In this document: piece by piece, positions 1 to 12,562 of the stretch
How positions within the stretch are numbered: the first letter of the stretch is position 1
Layout: each line of letters starts with the position of its first letter
Assembly (NCBI RefSeq): GCF_014839835.1
Contig: NC_071614.1
Span: 4,842,001-4,906,000, forward strand
DNA: 64,000 nt
From: Dryobates pubescens
Lineage: Eukaryota > Chordata > Aves > Piciformes > Picidae
Direction of reading: 5' to 3'
Program-made: the position numbers and the translations under genes
Notes under the pieces: model-generated
Told to the model about the DNA's origin: nothing
What the model saw: only the letters and a program-made list of their open reading frames with translations
The model's database searches: none

Positions 1-285
1 TAAACCCAGCCTGCTAAAAGGAGCTCACCAAGCTGCCACACACCTGTTGTGTTTAAAAAAAGATATTTTCTCTCTTAATTCAATTTTCATTTCCTGGGAA
101 AAATAACTGTGCAGAAATGGTGCACAAGTAAAATGTACCACTTACACAAAAATTCTTGTTTCTAACCTGCATTACAACAGCAGTCAGCAAGCAGGAACTA
201 ATGGCTTTGCCCTAGAAATAGTCTCCTCGTTCTTTAAGCTAAAAATTGTTCCATTTAAGATCAGTCAAGAGCCATGTGTTTAACA

Positions 286-476
286 GGATCATAGAATGGC
301 AGGGGTTGGAAGGGACCTCTGGAGATCAAGTCCAACCCCTCCTTGCCAAGGCAGGTTCAGCTAGAGATGGTCACACAGGAGTATGCCCAGGCAGGTTTTG
401 AATGTCTCTAGAGATGGAGACTCCACCACCTCTCTGGGCAGCCTGCTCCAGCACTCTGTCACCCTTATAGAAAAGA
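286..476 (-). repeat. CR1 LINE 3' fragment
   Basis: On the plus strand the reverse-complemented CR1 3' end is seen (ATCATAGAATGGC, then GGTTGGAAGGGACCTCTGGA), followed by UTR/ORF2-end sequence with CTCTGGGCAGCCTG. Octamer-type tail, so an older subfamily. Confidence 0.85.
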
Positions 477-1718
477 TACCTTCCAGAGGCTGCACTACCA
501 TACCACAGTGCAAGTGTGACCAAGCTTTCCTTTTAGGACACCACAGCTGGAGCCAAGCCTATGCCCAGGGTGAACATGGGCATGCCTGACAAGGATGAGC
601 CTGACAAGCTGAGCCTCAGGTAGGCTGCTGGAAACAGCCCTAACTGGCAGTGGAAGAAGCCACAAGCTGGTCAAAATCTCATACATGGTTATGAAGTGTG
701 TCCTCTCTTCAGCAGAAAATCATGTTATGAACTTGATTAAAATATTTTCTGCTCATTTTTGTTTTCACCTTGATTTGGGGTTCAGTTCCTCACTAGTCCT
801 TACACTATTTTCTCATAGCCAAGTGCCTGCTCTCTGAGGTATATTAAGGTAAACACTTGCAGACAGAAAATTCTCTTGTGTATTTGTGACCCAACTCAGC
901 ATTTTCTTGGCCTTTAAAACAGGGAACTCAACAAAGACATGCAAAGGTTACATGTGATAAGACATGGAAAGAAAAGACTGTTAATGTAAGCCCACATGTC
1001 CCTAGCTCTTGCCTAAGCAGACTCCAGTGTTCAGCTACCACATCCCAGTCCTTTTACAACGCCTGGCAAAACTCACAGCGACTTCAATAGGAGCAGGTTT
1101 CAAGCCAAAGTTGGCAAGCTTGGGAAAAAGACCAAAGGAAAGGAAAAAAAAAAAGAAAGGCAAAAGTATTTTTAAGTCTTCATGTTGGAACAAAAAGCAT
1201 CTGAGAGGCTCTATATCAAAAGTGAAAACTGAAGCTGGAACTCAGCTCCAGCTTCAGGCGTACTGCTAACCTTTACACCAGCATACTGACCAGTTTCTTT
1301 AAATACAATAGAAACTCTGCCACTTTGAAGATAAGCCCTCACAGTTAGCTTAAAACAATAATTCTGTACTTTCTTTCCTGTTTCTAGATTTATTTTAAGT
1401 ATTAGTATAAAATGTCAGAGTCCGATAGCAGCCAGATCAGTTTGTATAAAAATCGACTGCCTGTTTGCAGTATATTAGGGGCTATATTTGACACAGGAAA
1501 GCACTTAATCATGAATGCTATCAGCACACCACACCCATCTTTGTAAGTGCCTTATAAGCTTGATTTATCACCCTGAACTCCAACTGGATCCAGACAAGCA
1601 ATAATGAATAATGCCAACCCCTTCTGTGGAGGTAAGGTTAAAGGTGTGTTATCCACAATCCCACTGCCAGGCTACAGCTCAGAAGCTGTGCTCCTCTCTG
1701 GACGTGGCACAGAGAATA
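477..1718. other. Intergenic sequence without a recognised feature
   Basis: Unique-looking AT-rich sequence. A purine run (about 1137-1160) is low complexity. No exon or known repeat was recognised. Confidence 0.5.
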
Positions 1719-1972
1719 GGTTTTCACTGCAACTAAAAAGAGTAAGTTATCTACTTGTACATTCTTCAGATCCTCATGATTCAAGGGTAAAATTGTTCTG
1801 CTGTTCTGAGTAAAGCTTCTCCTTCCAGTCTCATTCTTCACACTAAGCAGAATGGTTTTGCAAAGCAGCACTTGCAGAATTTCTGGAGTACTTGCAGAGA
1901 GGTTTTGCATTCCAAAGGCAAAAAAAAAACCCCAACACAAATCATTTCTATTAAAACCTGCATAAAGAAACT
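1719..1972 (-). repeat. Unclassified interspersed repeat, copy A
   Basis: 254 bp whose reverse complement matches 60844-61097 almost base for base (roughly 95% outside one short low-complexity segment). It is not CR1-like. It starts on the minus strand with GAGTTTCTTTATGCAG and ends with GCAGTGAAAACCT; similarity stops sharply at both ends. No terminal inverted repeat or obvious target-site duplication is seen. The CR1 tail at 1981 lies just 8 bp away. Family unknown; a fragment of a larger element is possible. Confidence 0.75.
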
Positions 1973-1980
1973 CCTCTCTT

Positions 1981-2508
1981 AGAATAGAATAGAATAGAAT
2001 AGAATAGAATAGAATAGAATTAACCAGGTTGGAAAAGACCTTCGAGATCATCAAGTCCAACCTATCACCCAACACCATCTAATCAACTAAACCATGGCTC
2101 CAAGTGCCTCATCCAGTCTCTTCCTAAACACCTCCAGTGATGGTGTCTCCACCACCTTCCTGGGCAGCACATTCCCATGGCCAATCTCTCTTTCTAGGAA
2201 GAATTTTTTGCTAACATCCAGCCTAAACCTCCCCTGGCACAGCTTGAGACTGTGTCTTCTTGTTCTGGTGCTGGTTGCCTGGGAGAAGAGATGAACTCCC
2301 ACTTGGCTACAACCTCCCTTCAGGTAGTTGTAGAGAGCAATAAGGTCTCCCCTGAGCCTCCTCTTCTCCAGGCTAGGCAACCCCAGCTCCCTCAGCCTCT
2401 CCTCATAGGGCTGTGCTCCAAACCCCTCCCCAGCTTTGCTGCCCTTCTATGGACACGTTTCAGCAAGTCAACATCTTTCCTAAACTGAGGGGCCCAGAGG
2501 CAACAGGA
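1981..2508 (-). repeat. CR1 LINE 3' fragment with pentamer tail
   Basis: Begins on the plus strand with eight AGAAT units (reverse of an ATTCT tail), then TTAACCAGGTTGG and the end of ORF2 (reverse strand [20 protein letters not shown]). It breaks off after the region equivalent to [11 protein letters not shown]. Reading frame decayed. Belongs to the same subfamily as 18131-18917. Confidence 0.93.
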
Positions 2509-3846
2509 CCAACTCTTTTCCAATCTAGATTCATGTCCAGAGGACTATTTCTACTGGAGTCATCAAACTCAGATAAACAGAGTGAGATAAAAGGGAGAAG
2601 AATCTGCCTCAAACACATGTTCACGTAGTCTCTACCATTTCAGGTATTTTATGTCTTGCCTGACACTCAATCCCTGATGTCCCTTCAAAAACTTCAATAA
2701 AACACAATCCCCTTTGCTGTGTGTTGTTTGACTTCATTTCACATCTAATGTTTGATCTCTGTTCTAGCTCTTGAGCTCTAATATGCCACTTTTTGGATGT
2801 GTGCACTTCAGAAACATCCTGAATAATGCACACTCTGATGCAGAGGATGGGACCCTCCTCCTCCTCTCTGTTGACTCATGCGAAGAGTACTGCTGCCTCC
2901 TACAGAGGCTGCTCCAGCAGCCAGTCCCTCCATATTTATACAGTGCCTACCACCACACAGAAAGTTTCCCCAGACTACAATAAACTCAGCAATGGAAAAG
3001 GAGCTAAGCCAAGGAGGCCAAATAACTTCAGCTATTCCCCCAGCTGCCTTTTCTTCCCCTTCTCATCTCCCCAGCTCTGGCTAGCGTAGCCATGGGGGCT
3101 GCTGCATCTCTGGGCTGCCTGTGCCTCCCTGCCTGCTCCTTCCCTGCCACAACCATGTCAGCCCATGGGGGGACAGAGGACAGAGCAGTGCCAGAGGAGG
3201 CCCATGAGGCTGGGGCTGGACCAGAGATGAACTTCTCTTGATAGAGCATGTCTAGAAACCAAAAATCTTTGCAAACAAAGCAAGCAGAAGATGCTCCCCT
3301 AAATTCACAGCATTTGCAAAAGCTAACTTGGGGGTTAGCTGTGACAGGCACTTTGAGACATGCTGTGGACATGCACATTTTTGGCACACATTCACTGCTG
3401 AAGACACACAGGAAGGAGCCTCTTTACCTATTAATGACATTTGTTCACAGCAGCCCAGTTAGGAGCCATATTTTAGAATCTGAGCCCCTGGGTATTGTTT
3501 TGATTAAAAGAGAGTGAAGTTCTACATTTTATTGGTCTATTAGTTAAACCTGGCTCAGTTATGTTTCTCTCTAGAGGAAGACAAAGCTTTTTACCCTGTA
3601 TATCCTCACAGCTTCAATGATATTTATTGGAATAGTGCTAAACCCTCCAACACTGCAAGTAAATGCACCCACAGGAGAGTTATGCATTGGTGAACCCCTT
3701 CAGCCTTCACAAGAGCAGGGAAGCTACTGAAGAGCATGGTGGTGTAGCCTGCAGCAGTTCAAGAGAAGCACTGAAATATTCATTAAAATATTCCTTAAGT
3801 AAGAACATTCCCTGAAGTTTCCAAGGATCAGTTTCTACCTCATCTG
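2509..3846. other. Intergenic sequence without a recognised feature
   Basis: No exon, RNA gene or repeat recognised. Several short open frames overlap on both strands with no family resemblance. Confidence 0.5.
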
Positions 3847-4096
3847 ATAGAATAGGAATAGAATAGAATAGAATAGAATAGAATAGAATAGAATAGAATA
3901 GACCAGGTTGGAAGAGACTGTCAAGATCATCATGTCCAACCTATCATCCAACACCACCTAATCAACTAAACCATGCAACCAAGCACCCCATCAAGTCTCC
4001 TCCTAAACACCTCCAGTGATGGTGACCCCAATACCTCCTCAGGCAGCCACTTCCAATGTCTCCTCCAGCAGGAGGTGAAGGACTTCTCAGGGTGAC
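3847..4096 (-). repeat. CR1 LINE 3' fragment with pentamer tail
   Basis: Roughly ten AGAAT/GAATA units at 3848-3900, then ACCAGGTTGGAAGAG and CAACCTATCATCCAACACC. It is more diverged than its relatives beyond about 4030. Confidence 0.88.
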
Positions 4097-4328
4097 TCAG
4101 AAGGCAGCTTGCCACCTACCACACTAAATCAACAACAACACTTCCCAGGTGGCCCAACCTTGCCATCTTGGGATGAGGTAATATGGCTGCAAACTAAATA
4201 AAGCACTGAATTGAATTTAAAGAGCTATGGCAGAGTGATATTTTGGCTTTCAATAAATTAAGGTCATTCTTATCTGGGGACAAGATTCTTTCCTCAGCAC
4301 ACAGAGTAGACAACCTTCTGTTCAATTA

Positions 4329-4524
4329 CTTCTTTACAGTGAGGGCGACACTGGCACAGGATGCCCAGGGAGGTTGTGGATGCCCCCTCCCTGGAGGCAT
4401 TCGAGGACAGGTTGGATAAGGCCTTGAGCAACCTGGTGTGGTGGAAGGTGTGCCTGACTGAAGGTGGTTGAATTAGAGGACCTCTGGAGGTCCCTTCTGA
4501 TCCAGACCATTCTATGATTCTATG
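4329..4524 (+). repeat. CR1 LINE 3' fragment, octamer tail
   Basis: CTTTACAGTGAGGGCGACA through GAGCAACCTGGTGTGGTGG to CCATTCTATGATTCTATG. Typical older avian CR1 3' end. Confidence 0.9.
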
Positions 4525-5312
4525 TTTCTGAGATTCTCTTAACTTCACACTTCCTTGTCTGCCAGGAAATCTTTCCCATTTGGTTTCTCAGATTTCACTC
4601 CTGTACTATTATTATTTCAGCTTAGTCAGAGTCTTCCAGAGGCAAGCAAACCCCAAATTCCTGACATTAGAAAACAAACAAACACAAGAAACACAAGCAG
4701 AGTGGGGGAAAAAAACCTGGAGGAAAACTTGCTGTCCTTTGTACACTGCAGCCCAGCCAAAGCAAAACACTCCCATGCTGGCCCCACCCTTTGTAGTTCA
4801 CTTTTAAGTCACACTCTTAAGTCCAAGAGCTGGAAGCTGTCTCGCCGGTGGACCGTGCACAGGGATGTGCCAGAGATTCCCTCTTACTCCCTGGGGTGGG
4901 ATGTAAAGAATTCCTCTGCTCATAGCTGTCATTCCAGCTGCACTGAGTCATTTCATAAAGGAGACAATCATGTGCAAGTCTTGGTCAAAAACTCGTAGAT
5001 AAACGCTCTGATGTTTTTCCAGTGCTACAAATATGAGAGAGTCCACTGGATCTGAAGCTTCCTGGCCAAAAGCTGAGTTAAAAACAGAGTATCTCATGCT
5101 CCCCACCTGCAGCTAAGAGACATACTTTGGTGTTCTTATCCCACTGTCCCAAGCAGGGTTCTGCCCAATCCCTGCCTGACAGCCAGGACCCTCCAAAAAC
5201 TGGCTCTGCATCTAAACACCTGTCCACACAGGAATTTGAATGCTGGATGACTGGAAATATAGCAACACATTTCACACACACAGGTAAGAGCTTTGTCTTC
5301 TGCAAGAAAACT

Positions 5313-5602
5313 ACAGAATCATAAAATCATTTTGGTTGGACAGGACCTCTGAGATCATCAAGTCCAACTGCCAACCCAGCACCACCATGGCCATTAATAC
5401 ATGTCCCAAAGTGCCATGGCCATGCTGGTTTTGAATGCCTCCAGGGATAGTGACTCTGCCTGAACAGCCTATTCCAATGCCTCATGACCCTTCCAGTAAA
5501 GAATTTTTTCCTAACATCCAATCTGAACCTCCCCTAGCACAATTTCAGGCCATTTCCCTTCATTCTTATCAGCTGATACAAGGCAGAAGAGACCAACCCC
5601 AC
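5313..5602 (-). repeat. CR1 LINE 3' fragment, octamer-type tail
   Basis: Reverse-strand CR1 end (CAGAATCATAAAATCATTTT, GGTTGGACAGGACCTC) into ORF2-end sequence including AAGAATTTTTTCCTAACATC. Older, mutated copy. Confidence 0.88.
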
Positions 5603-6150
5603 CCCATATGCAGAACATCTGTGTGATAAGCTTTAGGGGCTCTTTTACTACCCAAAGGTGGGTTTGCAAGTGCCCATGTAGAGACACTCCAGCAGGCTAG
5701 AAGGGTACTGGTGCACAGTCCAGGCTGATTTTCAGAGCAGGGATCATTTGTGTTCAGCATCTTTCTAGGCAAACCACTGGCTTTCAGCCAAGTTAAATGT
5801 TTCAAACACAAGAAAAAAGAAATCACTTACTGGAACTACCCTACTGATTCACTTTTGGTCACTTTCACCTCACAGTCCAACATCCAGGCAAGAAATGACT
5901 CCTTTTCCTGAGCTGGTCAGTGTTAGGAGGTGCCAGCCAGGGCCAGGTTCTGCAGAGCTGTGTGGGAACAGGACACAAGCTGTGTGGGTGAGGACCTTGT
6001 TGGGAAGATGGGCAGGACCCTGCTGAAGGAGGGGTTATTTATTTCTCCAAAACTTTGGTTGCAGTGCACAGACACACAAAAGAGAAAAAGATTTTCAAGT
6101 AGCATTTACTTCCCCAGTACAAAATCACTTCTATACATATCTTCCAAAAT

Positions 6151-6271
6151 CCCTTCCTTCCTTCCTGCCTGCCTGCCTTCCTGCCTGCCTTCCTTCCTCC
6201 CTTCCTCCCTTCCTTCCTTCCTCCCTTCCTCCTTTCCTTCCTCCCTTCCTTCTTTTTCTTTTTCCTTTTTT
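6151..6271. repeat. CCTT/CCTG polypyrimidine microsatellite
   Basis: About 120 bp of CCTT units with an inner CCTG section (about 6165-6190) and a T-rich end; the minus strand reads GGAA repeats. Only the CCTG units interrupt the pyrimidine strand. Confidence 0.95.
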
Positions 6272-6797
6272 CACTAAGAAGAAATCCCCTAAAACCAAAA
6301 GCCAAGTGCAATGTAAGGAGCAGTGCTAAATACTATTACACAGTAAGGACCTGTCCTTTAAAGAAACCTTTCATGTAGCTTTAAGCAGCACAGTAACTGC
6401 AGCTCCACAACCCACTGAAGGTGTGGATGTCATGCCATGGCTGCTGCTGCTGGGTCTGGGCCATTTGGTTTCTACTACTCAGGATTTCAAGATCCATTAC
6501 ACAAAATCTCTGCTTTGTCTCACTGTCCTCTTCACAGCCAAAAGAAGGGGAAACAAGGAATGGCCACGGTATGCTTCTAACCACAGCAGCAATTGCTGCT
6601 TACTGTCATTTGAGCCATTACATAGCTCACTTGTGGCTCCAGGTTTGTCTGCAGATAGTATCACAGAAGCACCAGTGGACTTTGCACTGATGACACATAG
6701 CAGCAGCCTCCTCCTCTGCTGATAGTGAAGATCTGACCCCTACTTTCAACATGATAGAGAAAACCAAATAAAACCTGCTCTGTGACCAGCAGGATGA

Positions 6798-7258
6798 GGG
6801 AAATGATTCTCTCCCTTTGCTCTGATTTGGTGAGACTCTGCTTGGAGCACTGATTGCAGTTCTGGTGCCCCCAGTATAAGAGCGACATTGAACTGCTGGA
6901 GAGGAGGACCATGAAGATGATCTGAGGGCTGGAGAACTTCCCCTGTGGGGACAGGCTCTGAGAGCTGGGGCTGTTCAGCCTGGAGATGAGAAGGCTAAGT
7001 AGTGATGGGAGGAGAGGGAATAGATTGAAGCTTGAGGAGGGCTGGATATTAGGAAGAAATTCTTTACAGTGAGGGTGGTGAGACACCAGAGCAGCTAACC
7101 CAGGGGGGTCATGGCTGTTGCTTTCCTGGAGGTGTTCAAGGCCAGGATGGTTGAGGCTTTATGCAACCTGTTCTAGTGGAAGGTGTCCTTGCCCATGGTA
7201 GGTGTGTTAGAACTGGATGATGTTTGGGGTCCCTTCCAATCTAAACCATTCTATGAAT
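6798..7258 (+). repeat. CR1 LINE 3' fragment, octamer-type tail
   Basis: Starts near the GGTGAGACTCTGCTTGGAGC segment of ORF2 and runs through GGACAGGCTCTGAGAGCTGG and TTCTTTACAGTGAGGGTGG to ACCATTCTATGAATCC. Coding capacity lost. Confidence 0.92.
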
Positions 7259-7264
7259 CCATGA

Positions 7265-9519
7265 AATGGAAATCAAATTCTTGTGATCACCTGAAAATGC
7301 ATTTACCTTTCTCTTTTCTAAAGGTGATTTTTTTTTTGGTGAGTGTCCTTTACATGAGCATTTCAGAGACAGCTGTACCTGCAGTTTGATGTAGAACCCT
7401 GCCATGCTCACTGCTCCCCCTTTACTGGTGCATGTGTGTGTGCTTTTGTACTTGTATTGTGTAAGGTGCCTTGGGATATTCGCATCCTGTGCATTGTGTG
7501 GCATTGTGTTGAATAGGAGGTACAGAAATTAAAAGCAGGTCTCCTCCTACCCACATATGCCTTTTCTTTGCAGGTTTTCCTGGAAGTTTTGTGAGGGGAG
7601 GGAAGGGAAGAGGTAAAATATGACTTGGCTGAGCCTGCCGGATGCTGAATCAGCTGCAACTGCCTCACGTTTTCCTTTCTTTTAAAAGAAGGGGTACGGT
7701 TTGCAAAATGCCCATCCAACTGCTCTGCAGGCCCTACCCAGCCCATCACCTCTCAGTAAATTGCTTCTTAAAAGTGGTGTATGTGCTTCTAAGTCACATA
7801 GGCCTCTTTTGAGAACATTTTCATGGTGCCTTCCTCCTAGGTCTGGAGCCTGTGTGCTCTGGGATTGCAAGAACCTGCTGCAGGTTATCGCAGCGCTCAT
7901 GGTCAGTCACAAGCAATTTTCCTCTCCTCAAACTTTCTGTGCAAACAAAGGAGAAGATAGCCACACTCATTAACTCAAAAAACCCCCACTACCACACCCC
8001 TAAAACATAGCATCTTAAAGTGTATGCGCTCAGGTTAAAGAAGCTGACACCTGACGTGCTGGCTCCTTGCTGCTTGTGCCTACGCGCAATGGCACAGATT
8101 GCTCTGATGAGGCTGGACAGCAATGGTGTGGTAATGCAAAGGTCAGTGAACAGAGGAGCACTTCAGGAGCAGCAAACAAGAAGCATGCCACCAAATCCTA
8201 CGAGCCCCAGAGAGAGCCTTTCTCAGAAGACTTACTCATCCAGAGGTTGCAGACAGATGAAATCAGACATAGGTGGGAAAGCAACAGCATCTCTCTGGAA
8301 GCACCACAACTGCTTTAAGGAGGCTTCAGCATTTTGTTTCCCTATCTTTGAAAGAAAGGTGGAGCTTGATGCCTTTTAATTACAGGACACACAACCACAT
8401 ACATGGTGCTCACTCTTTCCAAGGCTGCTCACTAACTCACACAGACAGAGGTTCATCCACTCTGTTTCTAAGACAGACACTGTGATTGAATACTTGAAGC
8501 CCTGACAGAGCAGCAGAGGAAAACAGAAAGTTAATGAGGGCTGCACCCTCCAAGGTCTACAAGAAAAAGAACTGGCACCTGACAAGCAAGGGGTTTGCAT
8601 TCAGAGGTGAGAAAATAATTGCCAGTTGCTATCTTCCTTCTCTCTCCTTTGCAGAAATGTGGGTTTATTCACCTGATACAGCTGGCATGTGAGGTGTTGA
8701 TGGCTGGTTGCATATGCCCTCCTAAAGGTTAGTAATTCTTCCTTCAGTGTTCCCAGTTAGATGGAGCACCTTATAATATAACTTCCTCATTAACATCAAG
8801 AGCTGTGATTATACAGTTTTGTTACCAAGGGCTTCAAAGACATGAAGCCTAAATATAATCCTACAGTAGCTTGTTACAATACAAAGCACATCCTCTAATA
8901 CATTTTTTTTTGTTTGCATAAGATGCAGCACAATAATGGTTCACTTGACCTTTGCCCCACTGTATAGTTCATTTTAACATTGTTTGAGGAGCACAGAGTT
9001 AGCATTTTGCAGGGCACAGGTGCTCTGCCCCACACTGGAGGCTGAGGCTCAACCCGGCGGAGCGGTGCACCACTTCTCCAACCTCCTCCCCCCCGCCACC
9101 TCCCCCCCTCGGCCTCAGCAGCTGGACTCAGGGGATTGCTTTTGTGGTCCACCAGGAATTTCCTGTGATAGAATATCAGAAACCTACTGGTGACTAGTAG
9201 GAGGTGACTTCACAGGGCAAAAGTTCTCTCCCTACAATAAACATTCTCAGTGCTGCTGTAGAGATTTCCTACACAGACCTGACAGCCGCCAGCTACTTGT
9301 CATCTCCACAGAGAGCGGCTTGGGGAAGGGACTGGGATTGTCTGCAGGCTTTTGCTACCTTAAAAATGAAGCTGTGCCCCCCACTGCAAGTTTATTAATG
9401 CCTCCTGAGAATGGGGAGAATCCAAACTACCCAGGCTGATGCCAAAAATCCCAACAATATTCACTGCAAAGACCTAAAAATATACAAATCCACAGTCTGA
9501 AGACTGAACATCCTGATGG
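7265..9519. other. Intergenic sequence without a recognised feature
   Basis: Unique-looking sequence. It includes a C-rich run near 9080-9110 and no recognisable gene or repeat. Confidence 0.5.
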
Positions 9520-9703
9520 CTACAGGCACCATAACACACGCATGGTCCATGTGCACCATATAATCTGGTATGTATAGGTACCACAATACACATACAGTCC
9601 ATATACACCCTGTATCCTTGGATCTCTAACTACCACAACAAACATACAGCCCTTATATACCATATATCCTGGCATCTATAGGTACCATGGTACATACACA
9701 GTC
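9520..9703. repeat. 52-bp minisatellite, about 3.5 copies
   Basis: Units start at 9520, 9572, 9624 and 9676, each exactly 52 bp until the last breaks off. Each has a core near TAGGTACCACAATACACATA and ends near ATCCTGGCAT or CTTGGAT. Units differ at many sites, so the array is not recent. Confidence 0.85.
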
Positions 9704-12508
9704 AGAGAACCAAGACAGCAATTAGGAGAGCACCATACTCTCTCTGCACACAGGTTTCCTTGGCAAACCCCCCTCAGGGACATTCAGATCTCTATGCAGG
9801 GGACTGTACTTGGAGGATCCAGGCAGTAAATCTCACCCTGACACAATTCTCTTGGCTAAAAGTACTGAGAAGACTGTGGAGGGCACCAGATTCATTTGGC
9901 TGGCTGAAATAACGTGCAAGTGCCGGGCTGCAGAGGAGTTTACAGACTGAAATGGCTTTTGGGGAAACAATACATTAATTTCCTGTGGAAAATACATCTA
10001 TTAATATGTAGACTAGCCTTGGTTGAGTCCAACTGGGTAAAAAAATTAAAAAGCATGCTGTAAAGCTGGTGAGAAGAGAGAATATACAGCTCAGTGTTGG
10101 ATTGAAAGTAAAACCCTGCTGAGAAGTACTATTAGCCTCTCAATCAGGGCTGTGCCAGGGTCCTTGGTAGAGGCAGTGAGAAAGGGCAAAGATTTCCAGA
10201 AGGAATCTTTAAGCTATTTCACCAACTCCTCCACAAACTCCAGCAATTCTGTGCAAAGCCTGCAGCCATGGCCTTTACCACGCACTTTCTGAGCAGGTTT
10301 GCTCTCCGCTGCACAAAATTTAACCCAAAGCAATGTTGATTTATTTTCCTTCTGAAAACTCATCATCAGCTGGTGGCCAATTTATATAGCTGAGTCTTCC
10401 TCAGGCCTGGATGGAACAGACCTGTCTCACATCCCACCTTGCTCTGTGACTAACAGCACTGTATCAGGAAGAAGAAAGCAGAAAAAGGCAGTAAGAAATC
10501 TGTAAGAATACCAAGCAACACTGGAGATGTTCAGTCCTGCACTCCTTGTTTGCTGTTCCTGAAGTGCTCCTACATTCACTGACACTGAAATCTAACCAGA
10601 GCAGGCTGGGCAGAGCAGTCTGTGCCTGTGGGTCAGAGGACCAGGAGATCAGCACTTCAGCTCCATGAGGAAATAGCAGCAGGGAAGAACCAAACCCTGC
10701 TTTCAAGAGTTGCTTCTCCTTATATTCTCAGACAAACTTTTCTTTCTCTCCCAGCCATGCACAACCTTTGGAACACACAACTTCTACCAGAGGGAAATTA
10801 GTTCAAGGAAACAACATCCACCTTTAACCCACAGTCTGTTAATCTGGGAGATGAGGCCCCAATATTTGGCCTCAGTGCACTCACCAGACTTTTAGTGGCA
10901 AATAGATGTTTGTGCTGAGGGAAGACTAAATCCATCTGTCAAATACTTCCCTTTTGTGTGTGTGTGTGTGAGATTGAGGCGAGTGTTTTTTAGTCTCAGT
11001 GACTGGATTTCCAGTCAGTCACTATGTACTCAGGAGGAAGAAACCAGTTTGGTTAGCTTTTTTGTGTTTCTCAGCAAGCAGAACACTGTATTCCATCTCT
11101 GTGGACCGTGACATCCCATGGCACATTAAAAGCCTTATTCAAACTGCAAGACAGCCATATTTTACACTCAGCAGGAGACTCTAGGAAGAAGTATGAGGCC
11201 AGGGTTATTCTGACTCTGGACAGCTTGTCAAACTGGGAGTTAGGAACAAAGCTCAGGACATTCTCTGCCAGTTCATGTGATCCTGAAATAGCGAAGTAGA
11301 AGATTGCCTCAGCAAGGATTTTCTTTATATTATAAAAGCCTGCACAGAGGAAGGTTTAATTTCAGAAGTCGATGAACCTGCCCTCATGTTTTTGTGGTAA
11401 GCCTCCAAGCCCTGTGCAGTATCACAAAACCTGTGGAAACACTGAAGACTGCTCTGAAGCAAACAGGATCTTGGCCACAATTGAACAGTAAGATCTCAGC
11501 TTGGTTCATGGATCAAGCTCACCAATATCTGGGAACTCCTAACCTGGGCCATGTCTCATGTGCTGATCCAGAGTTTGGCCTCAAAACCATAACAAAATTC
11601 CTCAGGTAGTGGGAATGCTTGGGAAGTCCTTTATTAGTTTGCCCAGATGATGACAGAAACTTCAGGAATCTCTTCTGACATAATAAACCTCTCATACATC
11701 ACTCATCACAGAAAGGCAGAGTACATTATACCTTCTATGCCTCTCCAGTTCTGTTATGTTGCAGAAGTGGCTTATACATTTCCACATGCCAGGAGCCCTT
11801 TCTCCTCTTTCACAGAGGTTTGAGACAAATAGGAATGGAAAACCCTCTGCAAGGTGGACACTACCCTTGCTCTTTGACTTTAATGTGTAAGGATGGATTT
11901 AAGCTGGGCAGAATCTGGTCTTCTGAGTGTGCTGAGCATCATTTTCTAGCTGATATTGCTTGTGACTCTGTTGTGTAAGAGCTGTCATCCATGAGAAATA
12001 AAATCATCCAATCCTAGTTATGCACCTGAGTTTCTCAATTAAGAGGCATACAGCTCAAGGGGCTTCTTGAGCAATTTCGTTCACCTTATTCCAGAGTGCT
12101 CCAAAGATGACTTCTTGTCTCCTGAAGCTCACTGCAATTCATGGGGCACAAACAGTCAACAACCTTTTCAGTGAGTTTTGCCTTTGCACATGACAGAAAC
12201 TTGAAGGAGTCTGTTCTTCATGCCATGCAGGAGAGAAAACACGTAGATACTGATTCCTTTCTTGCACTGGCAGAACTCAGGCACAAAACTTCTGCAGAAG
12301 ATATAAGCTACACTTAGGGGAAAAGCTTTCACCAAGTGAATGAGTAGGAAAGAGGTCTTGGCTTGAAGCTGGGCTCACCAATCCACGGCTGCATTGCATC
12401 TTGGGAGAAAATAAATCCAATGATTCTGGCAAATAACTATTTTGATCAAAAAGAGAAGCATAGTAGATTATATGATCCTAAACTTTTGATCCTTGCACTT
12501 ACCACACT
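9704..12508. other. Intergenic sequence without a recognised feature
   Basis: No gene or known repeat recognised apart from a short TG run at about 10956-10970. Confidence 0.5.
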
Positions 12509-12562
12509 CAGAATCACAGCATGCCAGGTTGGAAGGGACCTCAGGGATTATCTGGTCCAACT
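12509..12562 (-). repeat. CR1 LINE 3' terminal scrap
   Basis: CAGAATCACAGCATGCCAGG then TTGGAAGGGACCTCAGGGAT and TCTGGTCCAAC, the reversed CR1 3' end. About 50 bp remains. Confidence 0.8.

Noticed and set aside
1638-2078. 146-codon minus-strand open frame, considered as a gene
   Set aside because: It runs from the CR1 tail into the unclassified repeat; the same peptide in copy B shows mostly amino-acid-changing differences, so no coding constraint is seen.
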